Below are positions 52,429 through 64,000 of a stretch of 64,000 nucleotides of DNA, one piece after another (positions within the stretch are counted from its first letter, which is position 1; each line of letters opens with the position of its first letter). Source of the DNA: Brevibacterium sp. UCMA 11754 (GTDB lineage: Bacteria; Actinomycetota; Actinomycetes; Actinomycetales; Brevibacteriaceae). The notes beneath the pieces are model-generated. The model was not told the origin of the DNA. It saw only the letters and a program-made list of their open reading frames with translations, and searched no databases. Made by a program: the position numbers and the translations under genes. Where the stretch lies: contig NZ_JACBOT010000013.1 in NCBI RefSeq assembly GCF_021532275.1, forward strand, positions 52,683 to 116,682. The letters are read 5' to 3'.

Positions 52429-53353
52429 GGTCGAGCAGTGGTGTCTGCACACCGAGGTCAGCGGCTGTTCGTGCGAGGTGACCGAGGATGTGCTCGGTTT
52501 CGCTGGGCAGGCCCGAGGTCACATCGCGATAGAGCGATGAGGTGAATGACGAGCCCTCGGCGGTGAGCATGGCCAGAGTCATGTCCCTGGCCTCGGCCGA
52601 GACCGGGTGTCCCCCGGCGCTCGCAACGGCTTCGAGCTCGTCGACGATTCCCACGATGTGCGAGTGTCCGCCAACTGCCATGATCGCTCCGACCGGGGCC
52701 CGGAACAGGCAGGTGACGACTCCTGCCGCGGCGATGAAGATCCACTTCTCCCACAGGGCGTCCGTGATGTTCTCAAGGATCTGCAGTCTGTAGCCGGGAA
52801 CGTCAAGGGCCTCGACGATGGGATCGGGGATGACTCCCCCGTCGAGGTCGCCGATGGTCATGATAGCCAGGTCGGTCATCTGGTGGATGGCTCCGTCCTT
52901 GATCGTTCCGACGATCTTGACCAGACCGCCCAGAACTTGGCCGGGGAATTCCTCGGCCAAGCGCTCGATCTGAGCCATGCCGTTGAGGAACGGAATGATG
53001 AGGGTGTGCGCCCCCACGGCGGGTCTGAGGTCGTCGATGATCGATTCCAAGCCGTTGGCCTTGACCGCGACGATCACGAGGTCGAAGGGAGTCGAATCCC
53101 GGCGATCGGCAGCCGCGGAATCGGCAGCTGCCGGATCAGCCTGGGCCAGCTCGGCGGCGGTGAGGACGGGGATGTGGTTCGTCCGGTCCTCACCGGGGGC
53201 GACGAATCGCAGGCCGTTGGCACGCATCGTCTGCGCTCGTGCCTCGCGGACGAGGAACGTGACATCGCGATCGGCTTCAAACAGGCGGGTGCCGAACGCC
53301 CCGCCGGTCGCGCCGGCCCCGGCGATGAGTATCTTCACTGTGTGCTCTCCCAT
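52382..53353 (-). CDS. 2-dehydropantoate 2-reductase-like (ketopantoate reductase)
   Basis: The 323-residue protein has an NADP-binding KILIAGAGATGGAFGTRL, a hinge with NGMAQIERL and a C-terminal helical domain with NITDALWEKWIFIAAAGVVTCLF, including the lysine used for ketopantoate reduction. It makes D-pantoate for CoA synthesis if it is PanE, though paralogues with other 2-ketoacid substrates are common. Residues about 70-86 hold an Ala/Asp-rich insertion. It overlaps the YGSN gene tail-to-tail. Confidence 0.82.
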   Translation of the reverse strand: MGEHTVKILIAGAGATGGAFGTRLFEADRDVTFLVREARAQTMRANGLRFVAPGEDRTNHIPVLTAAELAQADPAAADSAAADRRDSTPFDLVIVAVKANGLESIIDDLRPAVGAHTLIIPFLNGMAQIERLAEEFPGQVLGGLVKIVGTIKDGAIHQMTDLAIMTIGDLDGGVIPDPIVEALDVPGYRLQILENITDALWEKWIFIAAAGVVTCLFRAPVGAIMAVGGHSHIVGIVDELEAVASAGGHPVSAEARDMTLAMLTAEGSSFTSSLYRDVTSGLPSETEHILGHLARTAADLGVQTPLLDLTLVQLRAGESLRQS

Positions 53354-53389
53354 GTCAGATGGTTTCCCTTGCAGTTGCGCCGCGCGCTG

Positions 53390-54082
53390 TCATAACGCCT
53401 GTTTGAGTTCCGCAGCCGCGGCCGCGGGGTCCTCTGCTGCGGTCACCGCACGGACGACGACGATGCGCTGCGCACCAGCGGCTCTCACCTCGGCGAGGCG
53501 CTCGCCTGCCGAGATCCCGCCGATCGCGAACCAGGGCTTGGATGCGCTGGAGGCGAGCGCGCGCAGGGGGTCGGTGCCGATGGCTGGCCTGCCGGGTTTG
53601 GTCGGGGTCTCCCACACGGGACCCAAGCAGAAATAGTCGATCTCGGGGTCCGCCTCGGCGGCATCGGCCTGTGCGATGGAATGGGTCGAGCGGCCCAGGA
53701 TCACATCCGGGCCGAGGAGCGCGCGGGCCTGTTCGCTGGTGAGGTCGCCCTGGCCGACGTGGAAGACATCGGCGCCGACGAGCAGCGCCACATCCGCGCG
53801 GTCGTTGACGGAGAAGAGCTTCCCGTGCCGGTGGGCTGCATCCCTGAGCACCTCGAGTGCTTCGATCTCGGCCCGGGCTTCGAGGCCCTTGTCGCGCAGC
53901 TGGATGATGTCGACGCCACCGGCGTAGGCGGCATCGAGGAACTCGGGGAGATCGCCCTGCGCGCTGCGGGAATCGGTGCAGACATAGAGCCTGGCCGTGC
54001 GCAGCCGGTCAAGTCGTGTGCCTCTGTCTGTAGCTCTGTCCGTGTCTTGGACTGCGGCGTCCATTGTCATATCTGCGGCCAT
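53390..54082 (-). CDS. thiE: thiamine-phosphate synthase
   Basis: ThiE joins HMP-PP and the thiazole phosphate into thiamine phosphate. The 230-residue protein has the TIM-barrel motifs [87 protein letters not shown] and FAIGGIS. An extra N-terminal tail of about 20 residues precedes the domain. It is divergent from the TPP-riboswitch-controlled thiOSGF operon. This copy is intact; the second copy at 63587 breaks. Confidence 0.95.
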   Translation of the reverse strand: MAADMTMDAAVQDTDRATDRGTRLDRLRTARLYVCTDSRSAQGDLPEFLDAAYAGGVDIIQLRDKGLEARAEIEALEVLRDAAHRHGKLFSVNDRADVALLVGADVFHVGQGDLTSEQARALLGPDVILGRSTHSIAQADAAEADPEIDYFCLGPVWETPTKPGRPAIGTDPLRALASSASKPWFAIGGISAGERLAEVRAAGAQRIVVVRAVTAAEDPAAAAAELKQAL

Positions 54083-54099
54083 GCTCCTAGAGTAGAGGA

Positions 54100-54183
54100 G
54101 TTCGCGGGAGCCTCATAAAGGGGCTGAGAGGGCTTTGTGCCGACCGTTCAACCTGATGCGGATCATGCCGCCGGAGGGAGAAG
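54100..54183 (+). promoter_or_regulatory. TPP riboswitch (THI element), copy 1
   Basis: The conserved TPP riboswitch pieces are visible in order: GGGGCTGAGAGGG (54120-54132), CAACCTGATGCGGATCATGCCGCCGGAGGGAGA (about 54149-54181). These match the CUGAGA and ACCUGAU...GGAUAAUGCC consensus motifs. It lies directly upstream of thiO and should shut off thiOSGF when thiamine pyrophosphate is abundant. Confidence 0.9.
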
Positions 54184-54186
54184 CAC

Positions 54187-55369
54187 GTGCACGTGATTGT
54201 TGTGGGAGCTGGAATCATCGGCTTGTCCACTGCCTGGAACCTGCGCCGTCGCGGCGTCAGCGTCACCATCGTCGATCCTGCCCCTGCCATGGGTGCCTCC
54301 CATGCGGCGGCGGGAATGCTGGCTCCGGCCGCCGAGGTGGTGTGGGGGCAGACTCCCCTGTATCCGCTCATGCGTGCCTCGGCGGACCTCTACCCGGACT
54401 TCGCCGCCGAGCTGACTGCCGTCTCGGGTCATGACCTGGGACACTCGAGCACCGAGACCCTCGTGTGTGCCGGTGACCGGGCCGACCTCGTCTCCCTGCG
54501 TGAGCTCATGAACCTGCAGTCCTCTGCCGGTTTCGACGTCTCCCTCATCGCGGGATCCCGGGCCCGTGACCTGGAACCGTCCCTGGCACCCGGGTGTGCG
54601 GTGCCGTCACGATACCCGGAGATCATTCGATCGATCCCCGCCGGGTCACCGGTGCACTGATATCGGTCCTCGGTGATGACATCATCCGGGCCCGCGTCAC
54701 GGGTCTGCACAAGGCAGCCGGGCGCACCGTGGGCGTCGAGCTCGACGATGGGACGAGGTTGACTGCAGATCAGGTCATCGTCGCCGCTGGCGCTTCGTGC
54801 AATGACATCGCGGGGGTACCGACGCTGCCTCTGCGCCAAGTATGGGGTGAGGTGATCAGACTCCGGGCACCGAAAGCACTGGACCCACTGCTGACGCGCA
54901 CGATCCGCGGTCTGGTCAACGCTCGGCCCGTCTACATCGTGCCTCGCCCCGATGGCGAGCTCGTCCTCGGTGCCACGAGCCGTGAGGACGGTCGGTCGGG
55001 AACCAACGCCGGCGGCGTCCACCAGCTGCTTCGTGACGCAGAGCGCCTCGTCCCGGCCGTCCTCGACTGCGAGATCACCTACATCACCACCCGTGCCAGA
55101 CCGGGCTCACCAGATGACGTGCCGATCATCGGACGCATCGATCCCGGCTGTGTGGTGTCCACCGGCTTCTTCCGGCACGGCATCCTCCTCGCCCCGCTGG
55201 GTGCGGGCCTCACCGCCGACCTTGCCACCAGAGCCGACACAGCATGGGTGCCACCGGGGTCACTGGCAGCGGTGGGACCGGACCGCTTCGATTCAGAGCA
55301 CCCACCAGCGGAACCACAGGACGCACAGCAGCACACCGTTTCGATTCAGCAACCAGCAGGGAGTCATCC

Positions 55370-55373
<4 letters not shown>
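54187..55373 (+). pseudogene. thiO: glycine oxidase ThiO, copy 1 (frameshifted at about 54,595)
   Basis: ThiO oxidises glycine to dehydroglycine for the thiazole ring. The GTG start at 54187 gives HVIVVGAGIIGLSTAWNLRRRG (FAD Rossmann), and the second half carries VEVIRLRAP, PVYIVPRPDGELVLGATSREDG and HGILLAPLGAGL. A run of three G at about 54595 replaces the four G of the mirrored copy, shifting the frame after residue 136, and a second open frame continues to 55373. The mirrored copy is intact at this place, so I believe the missing G is a sequencing or polishing error, not decay. Stop overlaps thiS (GTGA). Confidence 0.85.
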
Positions 55374-57604
<2,231 letters not shown>

Positions 57605-58105
57605 GTGCATCCACGTTGCCACGGGACGCAGCATGCGAATCGACAAGCGCGAAGTGGTCACACACCACACGGAGCTGATCGTGGTGATCGGGCCCGTCTG
57701 CTCCAGCGACCACACACCGGTCCCCCTCAGATCACCGGTGGCGGAGAACGAGACGAAGCTCGGCGGGTCTGTGTCCTGAAGTTCGATTCCGAAGCTCAAG
57801 GTGACTCCGATCGGGCTCTCCACCTGAATTTCGGCGCGGCGGCCGGGCACGTTCCTGTCATCGACGGGGACCGCCACGGGCAGGCCCGGCCACCACTGCG
57901 GCCACGACTTGACATCGGAGAGCACGGACCAGACCTCTGTCGGACTGGCATCGACCCTCCACGTGTTCTCGAAGTGGAAGGGGCTGACTCACCGGCGTGC
58001 GGTCGCACGTGCTGATGAGTCTGCTGCCCGTGTTCGTGCGTCATGGGTCTCCCGATGGTCCTGAGGCGACGGGCGCTGATTCGTCCGTTCTGACTCGACG
58101 GTAGT

Positions 58106-58786
58106 GTGGACAGCGTGATTGAGGAAAGTTTCATCAGCTCCCGCCGACCATCGCCCTTAGGCGGACGAAAGCCGACGAAGGACGACCTCGCTGAGTTCGC
58201 CACCGACAATCCCGACGCCATCGATGACGTTCTCCCCGTGCGCTCGGGTGAACTCTCGATGCTCATCGTCGGAATCAACCCGGGCCTGTGGACGGCCGCG
58301 GTCAATGCACCCTTCGCCAGACCGGGAAATCGCTTCTGGCCGTCTCTGCATCAGGCAGGTCTGACCGATCACCTCGTCGACGCCTCCCTGGGCCTGGCCG
58401 TCGAGGACGAGGCACAGCTGCTGGCACGCGGCATCGGCATCACCAACCTCGTGGGACGGGCCACGGCTCGGGCCGATGAGCTGGACAAGAAGGAACTGCG
58501 CGAGGGTGCGGCCAGGCTTGTCCGCCGACTCGACGACATCCGCCCCAAGGTAGTCGCAGTCGCTGGGATCACGTCGTTCCGGATCGGATATTCCCTGCCC
58601 AAGGCCCACCTCGGCGAGCAGGACACACGTCTCTCATCGATGGCTGGCCCGAGGGTATCGACCTTCACGTCGTACCTCAGCCCAGCGGCCTCAATGCCCA
58701 TTTATCAGGTTCCGGACCTAGCCCGGATCTGGCGTGATGTGTGGAGAGCATCGAGGACTGAGGCAGCTGCTCTGATGCGGTCGTGA
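58106..58786 (+). CDS. mug: Mug-type uracil/thymine-DNA glycosylase, copy 1 (C-terminus altered)
   Basis: The first 175 residues match mismatch-specific uracil-DNA glycosylase: ELSMLIVGINPGLWTAAVNAPFARPGNRFWPSLHQAGL, GIGITNLVGRATARADEL and PKVVAVAGITSF. It removes U or T opposite G after deamination. The last 50 residues are scrambled by several indels between about 58,620 and 58,700: they read TRLSSMAGPRVSTFTSYL, where the mirrored copy has the conserved VVPQPSGLNAHY loop. The true protein is probably the version at 58871-59563. Confidence 0.85.
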   Translation: MDSVIEESFISSRRPSPLGGRKPTKDDLAEFATDNPDAIDDVLPVRSGELSMLIVGINPGLWTAAVNAPFARPGNRFWPSLHQAGLTDHLVDASLGLAVEDEAQLLARGIGITNLVGRATARADELDKKELREGAARLVRRLDDIRPKVVAVAGITSFRIGYSLPKAHLGEQDTRLSSMAGPRVSTFTSYLSPAASMPIYQVPDLARIWRDVWRASRTEAAALMRS

Positions 58787-58798
58787 CGATTTGCTTTC

Positions 58799-58873
58799 TA
58801 GTGCGGTGGGCGAAGTGCTCCCGCAACGTGCGAATCATAGGATTCGGGAGCACACATTCGCTCCACCGCACTA
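58799..58873. repeat. hairpin hinge between the two arms
   Basis: TAGTGCGGTGG...GTGCTCCCG (58799-58823) is mirrored by CGGGAGCAC...CCACCGCACTA (58845-58873), with CGAATC (58831-58836) and GATTCG (58841-58846) around a 4-base ATAG centre. An extra CAACGTG is present on the left side only. Confidence 0.85.
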
Positions 58874-59563
58874 GAAGCAATCGGTCACGACCGCATCAGA
58901 GCAGCTGCTCAGTCCTCGATGCTCTCCCCACACATCACGCCAGATCCGGGCTAGGTCCGGAACCTGATAATGGGCATTGAGGCCGCTGGGCTGAGGTACG
59001 ACGTGAAGGTCGATACCCTCGGGCCAGCCATCGATGAGAGACGTGTCCTGCTCGCCGAGGTGGGCCTTGGGCAGGGAATATCCGATCCGGAACGACGTGA
59101 TCCCAGCGACTGCGACTACCTTGGGGCGGATGTCGTCGAGTCGGCGGACAAGCCTGGCCGCACCCTCGCGCAGTTCCTTCTTGTCCAGCTCATCGGCCCG
59201 AGCCGTGGCCCGTCCCACGAGGTTGGTGATGCCGATGCCGCGTGCCAGCAGCTGTGCCTCGTCCTCGACGGCCAGGCCCAGGGAGGCGTCGACGAGGTGA
59301 TCGGTCAGACCTGCCTGATGCAGAGACGGCCAGAAGCGATTTCCCGGTCTGGCGAAGGGTGCATTGACCGCGGCCGTCCACAGGCCCGGGTTGATTCCGA
59401 CGATGAGCATCGAGAGTTCACCCGAGCGCACGGGGAGAACGTCATCGATGGCGTCGGGATTGTCGGTGGCGAACTCAGCGAGGTCGTCCTTCGTCGGCTT
59501 TCGTCCGCCTAAGGGCGATGGTCGGCGGGAGCTGATGAAACTTTCCTCAATCACGCTGTCCAC
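58871..59563 (-). CDS. mug: Mug-type uracil/thymine-DNA glycosylase, copy 2 (intact)
   Basis: The 230-residue version carries the full Mug set: GINPGLWTAA with the catalytic Asn of the family, PGNRFWP, NLVGRATARADEL and the C-terminal intercalating loop HVVPQPSGLNAHYQVPDLARIW, which copy 1 lacks. It reads through the point where the left arm is disturbed. The reading continues GEHRGLSSCSDAVVTDCF and stops inside the hinge hairpin. Probably the correct sequence of the single real gene. Confidence 0.85.
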   Translation of the reverse strand: MDSVIEESFISSRRPSPLGGRKPTKDDLAEFATDNPDAIDDVLPVRSGELSMLIVGINPGLWTAAVNAPFARPGNRFWPSLHQAGLTDHLVDASLGLAVEDEAQLLARGIGITNLVGRATARADELDKKELREGAARLVRRLDDIRPKVVAVAGITSFRIGYSLPKAHLGEQDTSLIDGWPEGIDLHVVPQPSGLNAHYQVPDLARIWRDVWGEHRGLSSCSDAVVTDCF

Positions 59564-60064
59564 ACTACCGTCGAGTCAGAACGGACGAATCAGCGCCCGT
59601 CGCCTCAGGACCATCGGGAGACCCATGACGCACGAACACGGGCAGCAGACTCATCAGCACGTGCGACCGCACGCCGGTGAGTCAGCCCCCTTCCACTTCG
59701 AGAACACGTGGAGGGTCGATGCCAGTCCGACAGAGGTCTGGTCCGTGCTCTCCGATGTCAAGTCGTGGCCGCAGTGGTGGCCGGGCCTGCCCGTGGCGGT
59801 CCCCGTCGATGACAGGAACGTGCCCGGCCGCCGCGCCGAAATTCAGGTGGAGAGCCCGATCGGAGTCACCTTGAGCTTCGGAATCGAACTTCAGGACACA
59901 GACCCGCCGAGCTTCGTCTCGTTCTCCGCCACCGGTGATCTGAGGGGGACCGTGTGTGGTCGCTGGAGCAGACGGGCCCGATCACCACGATCAGCTCCGT
60001 GTGGTGTGTGACCACTTCGCGCTTGTCGATTCGCATGCTGCGTCCCGTGGCAACGTGGATGCAC

Positions 60065-62295
<2,231 letters not shown>

Positions 62296-62299
<4 letters not shown>

Positions 62300-63482
62300 G
62301 GATGACTCCCTGCTGGTTGCTGAATCGAAACGGTGTGCTGCTGTGCGTCCTGTGGTTCCGCTGGTGGGTGCTCTGAATCGAAGCGGTCCGGTCCCACCGC
62401 TGCCAGTGACCCCGGTGGCACCCATGCTGTGTCGGCTCTGGTGGCAAGGTCGGCGGTGAGGCCCGCACCCAGCGGGGCGAGGAGGATGCCGTGCCGGAAG
62501 AAGCCGGTGGACACCACACAGCCGGGATCGATGCGTCCGATGATCGGCACGTCATCTGGTGAGCCCGGTCTGGCACGGGTGGTGATGTAGGTGATCTCGC
62601 AGTCGAGGACGGCCGGGACGAGGCGCTCTGCGTCACGAAGCAGCTGGTGGACGCCGCCGGCGTTGGTTCCCGACCGACCGTCCTCACGGCTCGTGGCACC
62701 GAGGACGAGCTCGCCATCGGGGCGAGGCACGATGTAGACGGGCCGAGCGTTGACCAGACCGCGGATCGTGCGCGTCAGCAGTGGGTCCAGTGCTTTCGGT
62801 GCCCGGAGTCTGATCACCTCACCCCATACTTGGCGCAGAGGCAGCGTCGGTACCCCCGCGATGTCATTGCACGAAGCGCCAGCGGCGACGATGACCTGAT
62901 CTGCAGTCAACCTCGTCCCATCGTCGAGCTCGACGCCCACGGTGCGCCCGGCTGCCTTGTGCAGACCCGTGACGCGGGCCCGGATGATGTCATCACCGAG
63001 GACCGATATCAGTGCACCGGTGACCCGGCGGGGATCGATCGAATGATCTCCGGGTATCGTGACGGCACCGCACACCCCGGGTGCCAGGGACGGTTCCAGG
63101 TCACGGGCCCGGGATCCCGCGATGAGGGAGACGTCGAAACCGGCAGAGGACTGCAGGTTCATGAGCTCACGCAGGGAGACGAGGTCGGCCCGGTCACCGG
63201 CACACACGAGGGTCTCGGTGCTCGAGTGTCCCAGGTCATGACCCGAGACGGCAGTCAGCTCGGCGGCGAAGTCCGGGTAGAGGTCCGCCGAGGCACGCAT
63301 GAGCGGATACAGGGGAGTCTGCCCCCACACCACCTCGGCGGCCGGAGCCAGCATTCCCGCCGCGCATGGGAGGCACCCATGGCAGGGGCAGGATCGACGA
63401 TGGTGACGCTGACGCCGCGACGGCGCAGGTTCCAGGCAGTGGACAAGCCGATGATTCCAGCTCCCACAACAATCACGTGCAC
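62296..63482 (-). pseudogene. thiO: glycine oxidase ThiO, copy 2 (frameshifted near N-terminus)
   Basis: From GTG 63482 the FAD domain reads HVIVVGAGIIGLSTAWN, but one G missing at about 63,365 (CATGCGCGGCGGG for CATGCGGCGGCGGG) shifts the frame after MGASHA. The remaining 350 residues, from AAGMLAPAAEVVWGQ to the end, are in another frame and are intact, including the place where copy 1 breaks (APGVCGAVTIPGDHSID). A consensus restores the full enzyme. Confidence 0.85.
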
Positions 63483-63485
63483 GTG

Positions 63486-63569
63486 CTTCTCCCTCCGGCG
63501 GCATGATCCGCATCAGGTTGAACGGTCGGCACAAAAGCCCTCTCAGCCCCTTTATGAGGCTCCCGCGAA
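63486..63569 (-). promoter_or_regulatory. TPP riboswitch, copy 2
   Basis: Mirror image of copy 1 with the CTGAGA and ACCTGATGCGGATCATGCCG elements on the minus strand, upstream of thiO copy 2. Confidence 0.85.
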
Positions 63570-63586
63570 CTCCTCTACTCTAGAGC

Positions 63587-64000
63587 ATGGCCGCAGATAT
63601 GACAATGGACGCCGCAGTCCAAGACACGGACAGAGCTACAGACAGAGGCACACGACTTGACCGGCTGCGCACGGCCAGGCTCTATGTCTGCACCGATTCC
63701 CGCAGCGCGCAGGGCGATCTCCCCGAGTTCCTCGATGCCGCCTACGCCGGTGGCGTCGACATCATCCAGCTGCGCGACAAGGGCCTCGAAGCCCGGGCCG
63801 AGATCGAAGCACTCGAGGTGCTCAGGGATGCAGCCACACCGGCACGGGAAGCTCTTCTCCGTCAACGACCGCGCGGATGTGGCGCTGCTCGTCGGCGCCG
63901 ATGTCTTCCACGTTCGGCCAGGGCGACTCACCAGCGAACAGGCCCGCCGCGCTCCTCGGCCCGGATGTGATCCTGGGCCGCTCGACCCATTCCATCGCAC
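63587..64000 (+). pseudogene. thiE: thiamine-phosphate synthase, copy 2 (broken, cut by window end)
   Basis: Residues 1-82 match copy 1 up to ALEVLRDAA. From 63,836 on there are at least four indels within 170 bases compared with copy 1 (an inserted A near 63,838, an inserted T near 63,914, a missing C near 63,927, an inserted C near 63,946). The frame is lost and the window ends in the gene. The rise in indels towards the end looks like raw single-pass sequence. Confidence 0.85.

Noticed and set aside
58799..58873. Hairpin telomere of a linear replicon
   Set aside because: Sequence continues on both sides as the same genes in mirror order, and the left arm joins ordinary chromosomal genes; a fold-back is simpler.

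Overview
The window is GC-rich, densely coded, and almost entirely chromosomal housekeeping and accessory genes of an actinobacterium. Monomeric NADP-isocitrate dehydrogenase, a PdxR/PdxS/PdxT locus, an actinobacterial HhH-GPD repair protein, DtxR/IdeR-like iron boxes, LPXTG-anchored surface proteins and a DUF853 ATPase all fit the Actinomycetota. Gene content and style suggest Brevibacterium or a close relative, but the genus is an inference that only a database search could confirm.

Layout. 1-6.4 kb: a truncated SLC13-type anion transporter, an enol-lactonase-like hydrolase and thymidine kinase on the minus strand, then icd, a LapA-domain protein and a phosphopantetheinyl transferase. 6.5-11.5 kb: vitamin B6 locus (MocR/PdxR-like regulator divergent from pdxS-pdxT) and a HerA-like ATPase. 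11.5-18.6 kb: a lipid/diacylglycerol kinase-like gene, an AlkZ-type winged-helix DNA glycosylase candidate, a carboxylesterase, a phosphoribosyltransferase, DUF2087, an IS110-family element with a long non-coding end, YchJ and an HhH-GPD protein. 18.7-20.3 kb: an AT-richer island with a lipoprotein and a Gly-rich PKD-domain exported protein. 20.3-29.6 kb: redox, deacetylase, peroxidase, an LPXTG-anchored 5'-nucleotidase, a DUF368 (PopT-type) undecaprenyl-phosphate translocase and small enzymes.

29.6-34.1 kb carries two tandem, recently duplicated, LPXTG-anchored trypsin-fold proteases, each with its own strong terminator. 34.3-36.2 kb is a tight operon of two META-like proteins and DUF808. 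36.2-40.3 kb is a complete iron-siderophore ABC operon with an iron box; 43.8-44.8 kb holds an orphan iron-siderophore binding lipoprotein with its own iron box. Between and after these are a rhodanese-SufE pair, hydrolase, NUDIX, amino-acid permease, FMN-dependent hydroxyacid dehydrogenase, Fic protein, two-component system, DedA protein and PanE.

53.4-64 kb is the most unusual part. thiE, a TPP riboswitch, thiO-thiS-thiG-thiF, an SRPBCC gene and a mug-type uracil-DNA glycosylase occur once, then recur in exact mirror order and opposite strand. The two arms map onto each other by position x -> 117669 - x and meet at a hairpin near 58,838. The arms differ by scattered single-base indels that break different genes in each copy, and indels become dense in the last 170 bases. 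I read this mainly as a fold-back assembly or read artefact with poor polishing, although a real large palindromic duplication cannot be excluded from sequence alone. A consensus of the two arms gives intact thi genes.

I found no convincing new multi-gene defence or biosynthetic system. The best biological leads are a PdxR-like regulator lacking its PLP-binding lysine, the IS110 non-coding end that may encode a bridge RNA, the AlkZ-like QxQ glycosylase, the tandem surface proteases and the lipoprotein/PKD island.
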